From positions 28,930-92,929 of the forward strand of contig CAKUAR010000008.1 in the NCBI GenBank assembly GCA_934636465.1: a stretch of DNA of 64,000 nucleotides. Direction: 5' to 3'. Of this stretch, positions 1 through 7,673 are shown piece by piece (position 1 is the stretch's first letter; each line of letters opens with the position of its first letter). The DNA is from an uncultured Muribaculaceae bacterium. Lineage in GTDB: Bacteria; Bacteroidota; Bacteroidia; Bacteroidales; Muribaculaceae. Under the pieces are notes generated by a model, which worked only from the letters and a program-made list of their open reading frames with translations, was not told where the DNA came from and did no database searches. A program made the translations under genes and the position numbers.

Positions 1-241
1 CGCCGTCTTTCACCGCCAGCGTCTCTATAAGCGACGCCGCTTTCTTGTCGGTCACCGACAGGCTGTGATACACCTCCAGTCCAAATTCAGCCGCCTTGCC
101 GTTTGTCACAATGATTTCTGTAGCGTCAGGGTTGTGCTTAAATCGTCCGTCAAACAGTTGGTTCACATTAAGCCCAGCCTGTGCCAGTGTCGGCAAGCAG
201 CCCACCACTGCCAATACAAACAAAACGAATAACTTTTTCAT
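1..241 (-). CDS. DUF6108-like secreted protein, 3' end beyond window
   Basis: The gene starts at 241 and runs off the left edge, so only the first 80 residues are visible. They begin with a signal peptide (MKKLFVLFVLAVVGCLPTLAQA), followed by a mature region with GLNVNQLFDGRFK and a later EIIVTNGK segment. This pattern matches my recollection of DUF6108, a small exported Bacteroidales family encoded next to ECF sigma factors. It lies 19 bases after the probable anti-sigma gene, so it is the fourth visible gene of that operon. Its function is unknown; a cell-envelope role fits the context but is inference. Confidence 0.6.
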   Translation of the reverse strand, partial: MKKLFVLFVLAVVGCLPTLAQAGLNVNQLFDGRFKHNPDATEIIVTNGKAAEFGLEVYHSLSVTDKKAASLIETLAVKDG

Positions 242-260
242 TTTTATATCTCTCGCTATA

Positions 261-749
261 TTAATTGTCAATTTCTATTGCTGCCCCAAGATTGTTAAGT
301 TGCTGCTCCACATTGCCGCCCACAGCGTCAGAAGCATCGTCAAGGTTTCTCAAGTCGCTGTTCACCAGCTGCATCACCGCTGCATCGCTGCTCACCTTTT
401 TGCCGTTCACGTATGCTATGCACTCGCCTTGACCTGCAGTCACATTCTGACCGCCGCCCACAAGCATCGCCACAGCCACGGCTATCACCACAGCCACCGA
501 TGCGGCTACTGCCGCAATGCGCCACACAGGCACTATTTTGGCCGCGCGGTTTGCACGTCTGTGCTTGTCAGCGCCCACACTCAGCATGCCTATTGTAAAC
601 CGTGCCTCGTCTATCACGCCGCCATGCCACTGACAGTGTGCCAGGCACTGCTTGAGCATCTGCTCTTCCGCCACCGAGGTTTGCCCGTCAAAATACTTTG
701 CTATAAGCCCCTCAAGCTGCTGCCTCGTGATGTCCTTTTCTTGTTTCAT
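261..749 (-). CDS. Single-pass membrane protein, probable anti-sigma factor
   Basis: About 162 residues starting MKQEKDITRQQLEGLI; an open frame extends upstream to 812, but that would overlap the sigma gene. The N-terminal 65 residues are soluble and contain a short CLAHCQWHG stretch. One very hydrophobic Ala/Val-rich membrane segment follows (about residues 75-97), then a C-terminal domain of about 65 residues that would be periplasmic. This topology and the position 23 bases after an ECF sigma gene are those of an anti-sigma factor. I see no FecR-type domain and cannot assign a known anti-sigma family, so the role rests on context. Confidence 0.6.
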   Translation of the reverse strand: MKQEKDITRQQLEGLIAKYFDGQTSVAEEQMLKQCLAHCQWHGGVIDEARFTIGMLSVGADKHRRANRAAKIVPVWRIAAVAASVAVVIAVAVAMLVGGGQNVTAGQGECIAYVNGKKVSSDAAVMQLVNSDLRNLDDASDAVGGNVEQQLNNLGAAIEIDN

Positions 750-772
750 ATCTATTGCTGTCTTTTTTTCTT

Positions 773-1264
773 TCACAAATTTCTGTTTCTGTAGCACTCG
801 CGTATCTTGCATCTCGCGCGGCTTAGCTGCATGCGCACAGCCTCTGGTGTAGTTCCCAGGTGTTGCGCTATCTCGTCAAACTCCCACCCGTTCAGCTCCC
901 TGAGTTTCAAAACCGCTTGCTGCACTGGCGTGAGCTGTCGCGCCACCATTTCCATCACCTCGTCGTATGCCTCTTCACGTTCCTCACGCGAGGTTTCTGT
1001 CGGCACTTCCACATTTCCTATCGCTGTAACTGGCAGTGCATTGCGATGGCGCACCTTATCCACGCTCAAGTTGCGCACCGTCACTATGCTCGCTCCTGTC
1101 AGCGCATCGCTCGAAGCCATTGCCTCGCGCCGCGTCCACAGTCGGCAAAATGCGTCTTGCACTGCATCGGCAGCGTCGTCGCGGTTGCCCACGATGTGCT
1201 GCGATATGCCCATAAGGCGCGACCGCAGATTTTCAAAAGCCGATGCAAAACTGGAGCTGTCCAT
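773..1264 (-). CDS. ECF-type RNA polymerase sigma factor
   Basis: About 163 residues from MDSSSFASAFENLRSRLMG. Region 2 is seen as the acidic DDAADAVQDAFCRLW helix (about residues 30-45) and region 4 as a C-terminal helix-turn-helix with the ELNGWEFDEIAQHLG and TTPEAVRMQLSRARCKIRE segments. Length and layout fit Bacteroidetes sigma-70 family ECF factors. The frame is open upstream to an ATG at 1354 that would overlap the stop of the upstream gene (TGATG). I prefer 1264 because the sigma homology begins there, but the longer coupled start cannot be excluded. It probably directs its own operon or an envelope regulon, with the next gene as its inhibitor. Confidence 0.85.
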   Translation of the reverse strand: MDSSSFASAFENLRSRLMGISQHIVGNRDDAADAVQDAFCRLWTRREAMASSDALTGASIVTVRNLSVDKVRHRNALPVTAIGNVEVPTETSREEREEAYDEVMEMVARQLTPVQQAVLKLRELNGWEFDEIAQHLGTTPEAVRMQLSRARCKIRECYRNRNL

Positions 1265-1353
1265 TAATCTCAGAAATTTCCTGTCTTCATGATATAATAC
1301 GAACAAAGCAGGGTTTTGTAACAACAGAGCCCCACTTTTTCTTGTTTTTTTCA

Positions 1354-2073
1354 TCAAAGTCCTAAAACCACGCCCATCGACAGCGTTTTAAACTCCGGTC
1401 CATGTTCCTTGCTTATCACATTAAAGGGTGAATATCTCACATAATAGCCCACGCCCCTATATTTCACGCCTGCAAGCACATCGGCTGTCACCACGTTCTG
1501 GTGCAGTTTCTTCGTTCTCGACTCCACCATTTTGTCGCCGTTCTGCTCCCACACGTTCTCCAGGCTTGCCCTCACATTGAAGTTTGTCACCACTCCGGCA
1601 AACACGTCACAACGCTTGAATATGCGCTGACGCACCGTCACAGGCAACTCTATGCTGAACACCTTCAGTCTCGACGACTTGAATTTCACATTGGCGGCAT
1701 CGGTTTCCGTGGTTATCACATTGCCGTCGGCCACAAAGTGTGTGCCGCCCTCCAGCTTATAGTTGCGCCAGTCTATGCCAAGCCCCACCGTGAAGCGTTG
1801 GCCGTGGCCATTGTTATATTTTGCGCCCACCACATTGAGCCACGAGAATTGCCATGAGCCTCCCATATTCACATTCACTGCATCACAGCCCACAGCGTTC
1901 ACAAAGCCGGCAGCCACACCGCCACTCGTTATGTTCCAACCCACATTGTCGGTCAGCAGTGGTGACCAGTCAACCCTTATCACATCATCGCTATCTGCCC
2001 CAATGGCAGCCACATGCCCTGCGCAGCACACAACCATCAGACATATGCAGCGAAACAATCTGTTCATATTCAT
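1354..2073 (-). CDS. Outer-membrane beta-barrel protein
   Basis: About 239 residues starting MNMNRLFRC with a signal peptide ending near AAIGA. The mature part alternates hydrophobic and polar residues in strands and has periodic Gly and aromatic residues (for example WRNYKLEGGTHF, YYVRYSPFNVI). It ends in a strand, TLSMGVVLGL, as expected for a small outer-membrane barrel. The open frame extends further upstream, but a good promoter at 2099-2130 would place the transcript start near 2095, which supports a start at 2073 or 2067. It is first in the operon with the sigma and anti-sigma genes, so it may be a sensor or target of that system. The cargo or ligand is unknown. Confidence 0.65.
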   Translation of the reverse strand: MNMNRLFRCICLMVVCCAGHVAAIGADSDDVIRVDWSPLLTDNVGWNITSGGVAAGFVNAVGCDAVNVNMGGSWQFSWLNVVGAKYNNGHGQRFTVGLGIDWRNYKLEGGTHFVADGNVITTETDAANVKFKSSRLKVFSIELPVTVRQRIFKRCDVFAGVVTNFNVRASLENVWEQNGDKMVESRTKKLHQNVVTADVLAGVKYRGVGYYVRYSPFNVISKEHGPEFKTLSMGVVLGL

Positions 2074-2098
2074 AAGTTTATTTTTATGTTTCCATAAC

Positions 2099-2130
2099 CA
2101 AAAGTAATCAAAACATTTATTGTGCGCAAA
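2099..2130 (-). promoter_or_regulatory. Bacteroidetes promoter of the sigma-factor operon
   Basis: On the minus strand the -33 box TTTG (2127-2130) and the -7 box TACTTTTG (2099-2106) are separated by 20 bases, matching TTTG-N19-21-TAnnTTTG. Transcription would start near 2095, about 22 bases before the outer-membrane protein start. Confidence 0.75.
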
Positions 2131-2248
2131 CCGCCCATTCCGTTTAGCAAGCTCCGCCCCACCCAACTTAAAATGTGTAAAAGATTTCATTATTGCCGAA
2201 ACAGATGTTAATCTACACAGCGTTGAGCATATAACCAGTTATTTTAAG

Positions 2249-2256
2249 TATCTTTG
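2249..2256 (+). promoter_or_regulatory. -7 box for the acyl-CoA synthetase gene
   Basis: TATCTTTG matches the -7 consensus exactly and lies 27 bases before the ATG at 2283. No good -33 box is seen at the usual spacing. Confidence 0.5.
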
Positions 2257-2282
2257 TAGGCATAATATCAACCAATTAAAAT

Positions 2283-4115
2283 ATGGTAAATGAATTTGTC
2301 AGCTTGATTCCTCGTCAAGCCAAGAAGTATGGAGACAAAGAGGCTTTGCGGTTTCGTGACTACAAAACCAGCGAATGGGTCTCTTGGTCGTGGATAGATT
2401 TTGAAAAAAACGTCGAGGCTGCCGCATTGGCTCTTTGCGCCATGGGCATTGAGGAACAAGGCATGGTGACTATCTTTAGCCAGAATTGTCCAGAAATACT
2501 CACGGTGCATTTCGCATCGTTCCGCAACAGGGCTGCTTCTGTGCCAATCTACGCCACCAGCAGCAAAGACGAAGCTGCCTACATAATCAACGATTCCTGC
2601 GCGTCGGTCATCTTCACCGGCGACCAGCATCAATACGAAATCGCGCTCCAGCTGCTCAAAGAGTGCCCATCACTCAAGCATATCGTTACTTTCGACCCTA
2701 AAGTTGTGCGTGTCGAAAGCGACGACACCACCATTTCATGGCAAGAGTTCATCAACCTCGGCACCAATGCCGGCGATGACATACGCGCCACCGTGGAGCA
2801 ACGCTCTGCCAACGGTTCGCCCGACGACATCATGTATCTCATCTACACCTCCGGCACCACAGGTGTGCCAAAAGGCGTTATGCTCACACACAGCAACTGG
2901 AATGCGGCCATGAAGGCTCATGCCGCGCGCATTACCAATCTTGACGATGAAACCGACATCTCGCTCAGTTTCTTGCCATTCAGCCATGTGTTCGAGCTTG
3001 GTTGGTCCATGGTTTGCCTATCACAAGGTGTGAGAGTGGCCATCAACCTCAATCCCAAAGAGATTCAAAAGGCAGTTGCCGAGATTCACCCCACATGCAT
3101 GTGCAGTGTGCCACGTTTCTGGGAGAAAGTTTACACTGCCGTCAACGACAATCTACAACACGCCAAGCCGGTTGTCAAGATGCTCATAAAGCGTGCCATA
3201 GCAGTGGGCAAAAAGCGCAATGTTAAATATCTGCGCACAGGCAAGAAAGTTCCGGTTTTGCTTGAAAAGCAATACCAATATTTCGACAAAAAAGTGTTCA
3301 GCAAGCTGCGCAGTGCCATTGGGGTAGATAATCCCAAATTGTTCCCCACGGCAGGTGCCATGCTGAGCGACAACATCACCGAGTTTCTTCATGCCGTGGG
3401 CATCAACATTGTGATTGGCTACGGTTTGAGCGAAACCAATGCCACCGTCACATTCTACCCCGACACCAACTGGGAGCTTGGTTCCGTTGGTTCCACAATT
3501 CCTGGCGTTGAAGTCAAAATAGGCAAAAACGACGAAATTCTCGTCAAGGGTCCCACTGTCATGAAGGGCTACTACAACAAGCCCAAGGAGACCGCAGCAG
3601 CCATCGATGCCGACGGCTGGTTTCACACTGGCGATTGCGGACACATCAGCGAGACAGGTCAACTCATTCTCACCGAGCGAATGAAAGACCTCTACAAGAC
3701 GTCAAACGGCAAATACATTGCCCCACAGGTGCTTGAGACCATGCTCGGACAAGACAAATTTGTGGAGCAGGTGGCAATAATAGGCGACGGACGCAAGTAC
3801 GTCTCTGCCTTGATTGTCCCAAATTTCAACTCACTTGTCGAGTATGCCAACAAAAAGCACATTGTCCATACCGACAACGCCGAACTGGTCAACAATCCAG
3901 AAATCCACAAGATGATGGAAGACCGCATCAACAGCTACCAAAGCAAAATGGCTTCTTATGAGCAAATCAAGCGTTTTGTGCTGCTTCCACGCCCATTCTC
4001 CATCGAGGCTGGCGAGCTGACCAACACGCTCAAAATCCGCCGTCCTGTCATCAACAAACGCTACGCCAAGCTCATCGATGCCATGTACGCTGTTGACTAT
4101 CGACCCAAGAAGTGA
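2283..4115 (+). CDS. AMP-forming long-chain fatty acid-CoA ligase
   Basis: 610 residues, the normal length for bacterial long-chain acyl-CoA synthetases. It would activate free fatty acids with ATP and CoA through an acyl-adenylate at the inner membrane. The P-loop-like motif YTSGTTGVPKG is at about residues 188-198, the GYGLSETN motif near 379, and the adenylate-binding segment GWFHTGDCG near 447-455, followed by a LTERMKDLYKTSNGKYIAP hinge region. It has its own -7 box and is followed 74 bases later by prfB. The substrate chain length cannot be read from sequence. Exogenous fatty-acid incorporation or lipid recycling is a reasonable inference. Confidence 0.9.
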   Translation: MVNEFVSLIPRQAKKYGDKEALRFRDYKTSEWVSWSWIDFEKNVEAAALALCAMGIEEQGMVTIFSQNCPEILTVHFASFRNRAASVPIYATSSKDEAAYIINDSCASVIFTGDQHQYEIALQLLKECPSLKHIVTFDPKVVRVESDDTTISWQEFINLGTNAGDDIRATVEQRSANGSPDDIMYLIYTSGTTGVPKGVMLTHSNWNAAMKAHAARITNLDDETDISLSFLPFSHVFELGWSMVCLSQGVRVAINLNPKEIQKAVAEIHPTCMCSVPRFWEKVYTAVNDNLQHAKPVVKMLIKRAIAVGKKRNVKYLRTGKKVPVLLEKQYQYFDKKVFSKLRSAIGVDNPKLFPTAGAMLSDNITEFLHAVGINIVIGYGLSETNATVTFYPDTNWELGSVGSTIPGVEVKIGKNDEILVKGPTVMKGYYNKPKETAAAIDADGWFHTGDCGHISETGQLILTERMKDLYKTSNGKYIAPQVLETMLGQDKFVEQVAIIGDGRKYVSALIVPNFNSLVEYANKKHIVHTDNAELVNNPEIHKMMEDRINSYQSKMASYEQIKRFVLLPRPFSIEAGELTNTLKIRRPVINKRYAKLIDAMYAVDYRPKK

Positions 4116-4189
4116 TATTTTGCGCACCAAAACAGAAAAAAAGAGAAACTTACTATATTTTATTAACAAACAAATCATTATAGACTCGA

Positions 4190-5303
4190 ATGATTACGCA
4201 AGACCAACTAAAAGAGATACAAGAACGCAAGGACGCGTTGAGGAGGTATCTTTGACATCGACAACAAGGTAATAGAAGTTGAAGAAGAAGAGCTGCGCAC
4301 TCATGTGCCCGACTTTTGGCAAGACCAAAAGGCAGCTGAGACACAAATGCGCAAAATCAAGAACTTGCATTTTTGGATTGACAGTTGCAAGGACGTTGAC
4401 AGTGCCGTAGAAGAAGTTGCACTTGGGTTCGACTTCGTGAAAGACGGCCTCATCAGCGAAGACGACCTCGACAAGCTCTATGCCGAGGCTCTCGACAAGA
4501 TTGAGAAGCTTGAGCTGCGCAACATGCTGCGCCATGAGGAGGACAAAATGGACGCCATTCTGAAAATCAACTCTGGTGCCGGCGGCACCGAGAGCCAGGA
4601 CTGGGCTTCCATGCTTATGCGCATGTATCTGCGCTGGTGCGAAAAACATGGCTACAAGACGTCTATCGAGCACATGGTCGAGGGCGATGAGGCTGGCATC
4701 AAGTCAGTCACAATAGCCATAACAGGCGATTTTGCCTATGGCTATCTCAAGAGCGAGAACGGTGTGCACCGCCTGGTGCGTGTTTCGCCCTACAATGCCC
4801 AAGGCAAGCGCATGACGTCGTTTGCATCGGTATTTGTCACACCGCTCATCGACGACACCATCGAAATCGTGCTCGACCCTGCACGCATCTCCTGGGACAC
4901 ATTCCGAAGTGGAGGCGCCGGCGGTCAGAACGTGAACAAGGTGGAGTCTGGTGTGCGTGTGCGCTACCAGTACACCGACCCCTACACTGGCAAGGAAGAA
5001 GAAATCCTCGTTGAAAACACCGAGACGCGCGACCAGCCTAAAAACAGGGAAAACGCCCTGCGCAACCTGAAGTCAATTCTCTATAACAAAGAGCTTGAGC
5101 ACCGTCGCGAGGAGCAACGCAAGGTTGAGGACTCCAAGAAGAAAATCGAATGGGGTAGTCAAATCCGTAGCTATGTGTTCGACGACCGCCGTGTCAAAGA
5201 CCACCGCACAGGCTTCCAGACAAGCGACGTGGGCGGCGTGATGGACGGCGACATTGATGGTTTCATCAAGGCTTATTTAATGGAATTCAACGATGATGAG
5301 TAA
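4190..5303 (+). CDS. prfB: Peptide chain release factor 2, with programmed +1 frameshift
   Basis: RF2 releases peptides at UGA and UAA. The gene starts at 4190 with 21 sense codons (MITQDQLKEIQERKDALRRYL), meets an in-frame TGA at 4253-4255, and continues in the +1 frame from GAC at 4254 to the TAA at 5301. The site has an SD-like AGGAGG at 4241-4246, a TAT codon, then CTT-TGA-C, the classic autoregulatory shift signal. The joined product is about 370 residues, the family norm. The peptidyl-hydrolysis motif GGQ is at about residues 244-246. The stop-codon recognition tripeptide reads SPY rather than SPF. The last 11 bases overlap argB. A plain ORF caller would start the gene too late, at 4305. 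Confidence 0.97.
4241..4256 (+). promoter_or_regulatory. RF2 programmed +1 frameshift site
   Basis: AGGAGG, TAT, CTT, TGA, C in order. The internal SD-like hexamer sits three bases before the CTT slip codon. Low RF2 makes the ribosome pause at UGA and slip to UUU, giving full-length RF2, so the gene product controls its own synthesis. Confidence 0.95.
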
Positions 5304-6090
5304 CGCCAACAAACCCAAAGAGCCGCTGCTCATAGTCAAAGTGGGCGGCAAGGTCGTGGAAAATCCCACTGCGCTGCAAAAGCTGATCAAAGATTTTGTG
5401 GCCATTAAGTGCAAGAAGTTGCTCGTTCACGGCGGCGGTTCCATGGCCACCAAGGTAGCCGAGAAACTCGGCGTCAAGACCACTATGGTCGAAGGCAGGC
5501 GCGTGACCGACAACAACATGATTGACATAGTGACCATGGTGTATGGTGGTTTGGTCAACAAACGCCTCGTGGCTTTGCTGCAGTGGCACAAGCTCAACGC
5601 CATTGGTCTCACTGGAGCCGACATGAACGTCATGCTTAGCGACAAACGCCCCGTCAAGACTGTGGATTACGGCTGGGTGGGCGATGTGCGCAAAGTCAGC
5701 GGCAAAGCATTGTCCGACCTCATTGACGGCGGCTATCTGCCGGTGCTTGCACCTCTCACGCACGATGGCAAAGGTCACATTCTCAACACCAATGCCGACA
5801 CCATTGCTGGTGAGGCTGCCAAGGCACTCGCCTCTCGCTACGATGTGACGCTGGCCTTCTGTTTCGAGAAAAATGGCGTGCTTATGAACGACCAAGACGA
5901 CGACAGCGTGATTGAAGTGTTGAAGCAAACCCAGTTTGCACAACTCAAAGACATGGGCATAATCAAGGGTGGCATGATACCCAAGCTCGACAACGCCTTC
6001 AGCACTCTTGATTATGGCGTGAAAGAGGTTATCATCACCAATGCCAACAACCTCAACGACCTGCGCCTCGGCACACACATTCATCAGTGA
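5293..6090 (+). CDS. argB: Acetylglutamate kinase (amino-acid kinase family)
   Basis: 265 residues. It phosphorylates N-acylglutamate, the second step of arginine synthesis. The amino-acid kinase fold is seen in the N-terminal LLIVKVGGKVVEN strand-loop, the LLVHGGGSMATKVAEKLG glycine-rich loop (about residues 43-60), NTNADTIAGEAAKALAS, and the C-terminal IIKGGMIPKLDNAF motif. It overlaps prfB by 11 bases (starts at 5293 or 5296), so it is probably translated from the same message. Some Bacteroides use succinylated rather than acetylated intermediates (the B. fragilis ArgF' work), so the true substrate could be N-succinylglutamate. A probable M20 partner lies at 14064. Confidence 0.92.
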   Translation: MMSNANKPKEPLLIVKVGGKVVENPTALQKLIKDFVAIKCKKLLVHGGGSMATKVAEKLGVKTTMVEGRRVTDNNMIDIVTMVYGGLVNKRLVALLQWHKLNAIGLTGADMNVMLSDKRPVKTVDYGWVGDVRKVSGKALSDLIDGGYLPVLAPLTHDGKGHILNTNADTIAGEAAKALASRYDVTLAFCFEKNGVLMNDQDDDSVIEVLKQTQFAQLKDMGIIKGGMIPKLDNAFSTLDYGVKEVIITNANNLNDLRLGTHIHQ

Positions 6091-6140
6091 AGCTGCCGCA
6101 GTTGCCACACAGGAAGACAACACACTCATAAAAGCAAATT

Positions 6141-6180
6141 AAAAATCCGCAAGGCATCAGCCCCACGGATTTTTGTTTTT
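6141..6180. terminator. Rho-independent terminator after argB
   Basis: Inverted repeat AAAAATCCG (6141-6149) and CGGATTTTT (6166-6174), followed by a further T run. The A and T tracts on both sides let it serve both argB (+) and the MATE gene (-). Confidence 0.8.
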
Positions 6181-6201
6181 TCGCCCCTGTGCGATTTCCT
6201 G

Positions 6202-7554
6202 TCAAGCCATGCTCACGTCACGCTTCAAGCGGCGATATATCACATAAAAGCTCGGTATCAGGAAGCACACGGCAGCCAGCCACGCAGCTTGGTCAGAGAA
6301 GCAGATAGCCCAGTAACCCCACACCGGCACCGCAAGCACACTCATCAGTATTCTGGCTATCATCTCGCTCACGCCCGAACCCATTGCCAACTTTGTATAG
6401 CCTGCGCCCTGTATCGAGTAACGCAATATGCACAGCACGCCAAGCAGTGGGAAAAACGACACCGACACATGCACAAATCGTGCGGCATAGTCTATCACCG
6501 TAGTTTCTCCTGCATCAATAAACAGCATCGAGAACTTATCGGCAAACGCCCACAGCAGCACATTCATCACGAGCGAATACACAAGCATCATCATTGCGGC
6601 CGACTTCATTCCATCCCATATCCGCTTCGGTTTCCTTGCGCCATAGTTCTGGCCGCAATAGGTGGCCATCGCCACGCCCAGACTCTCTATTGGAGTCATG
6701 CAAAACATCTTTATGCGCATGGCGGCCGTGAACGCGCTTATGCAGTCGCGACCCAGCGAGTTGTTGGCACTTTGCATCATTATGCTGCCTATTGCCGTTA
6801 TTGAGAATTGCAGCCCCATAGGCACACCCACCTGCATCAGCACCTTTGCGCATCGGCCGTTAAACTGCTTTTCCACGGCTTTTTCCGGCTTCAATATGTC
6901 AAACTTTTTCACCATATAGCCATAGCACAGCACCGCCGACACGGCTTGTGCCGTCACCGTGGCTATTGCCGCGCCAGCCACGCCAAGACCCAGCACCATC
7001 ACGCACACCACATCAAGCACAATGTTGAGCACCGTGGAAAACAGTAGAAACCAAAAAGGTGTTTTGCTGTCGCCCAAGGCTCTGATTATGCTCGATATAA
7101 GGTTGTAGTAAAACGTTGCCGGGATTCCTATAAACGTTATCAGCAAATAAGCGTTTGCATCGTCAAATATCAAGTCGGGCGTCTGCATCATGTGCAATAT
7201 GTGCGGACACAGCACACTTGTCACCACAGCTATTGCCACCGACAAAAAAGCCGTCAGCTTCAGGCTCGTATATACGAGCCGCCGCATCGACGCATAGTCG
7301 TGAGCTCCGAATTTTTGCGCCACCGGTATGGCAAACCCACCGCAACACCCGTTGCAGAAGCCCAAAATCAAGAATATCACACTTGTGCTGGCTCCCACCG
7401 ACGCAAGCGCATTTATTCCCAGGAAACGCCCCACTATGGCAGCATCTACAATGTTGTAGGACTGTTGCAGCATGTTGCCAAGCAGCAGCGGCACTGCAAA
7501 ATTAAATATCAAGGGCAGACTCGCGCCCTCAGTCATGTCTTTCACTGCAGCCAT
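6202..7554 (-). CDS. MATE-family multidrug or metabolite exporter
   Basis: About 450 residues from MAAVKDMTEGASLPLIFNF, with an alternative start at 7599. Twelve hydrophobic segments form the two six-helix halves of the MATE fold. The N-terminal half carries PLLLGNMLQQSYNIVDAAIVG, and the second half repeats a GVPMGLQFSITAIG segment. It would be a cation-coupled antiporter in the inner membrane; the substrate cannot be told from sequence. It is the last gene on the minus strand after the S41 protease, with a gap of about 120 bases. It ends against the argB terminator. Short Lys/Arg-rich cytosolic ends fit the usual topology. Confidence 0.9.
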   Translation of the reverse strand: MAAVKDMTEGASLPLIFNFAVPLLLGNMLQQSYNIVDAAIVGRFLGINALASVGASTSVIFLILGFCNGCCGGFAIPVAQKFGAHDYASMRRLVYTSLKLTAFLSVAIAVVTSVLCPHILHMMQTPDLIFDDANAYLLITFIGIPATFYYNLISSIIRALGDSKTPFWFLLFSTVLNIVLDVVCVMVLGLGVAGAAIATVTAQAVSAVLCYGYMVKKFDILKPEKAVEKQFNGRCAKVLMQVGVPMGLQFSITAIGSIMMQSANNSLGRDCISAFTAAMRIKMFCMTPIESLGVAMATYCGQNYGARKPKRIWDGMKSAAMMMLVYSLVMNVLLWAFADKFSMLFIDAGETTVIDYAARFVHVSVSFFPLLGVLCILRYSIQGAGYTKLAMGSGVSEMIARILMSVLAVPVWGYWAICFSDQAAWLAAVCFLIPSFYVIYRRLKRDVSMA

Positions 7555-7673
7555 ATCAATTCTGTGTTTTTTCTTGTTATGCGCAGAAGCCCTGTTCACA
7601 CGAACAGAGCTTCCTCACAGAGTAAATATCCTTTTCTTGTGGCGTGTATTTCTATCTCACACGCCGTCATTTC

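Noticed and set aside
4253..4255. In-frame TGA near the start of prfB
   Set aside because: It is the programmed frameshift stop, with all elements of the recoding site, so the gene is not broken.
5287..6129. Long minus-strand open frame opposite argB
   Set aside because: Antisense shadow; the plus strand has unmistakable amino-acid kinase motifs.
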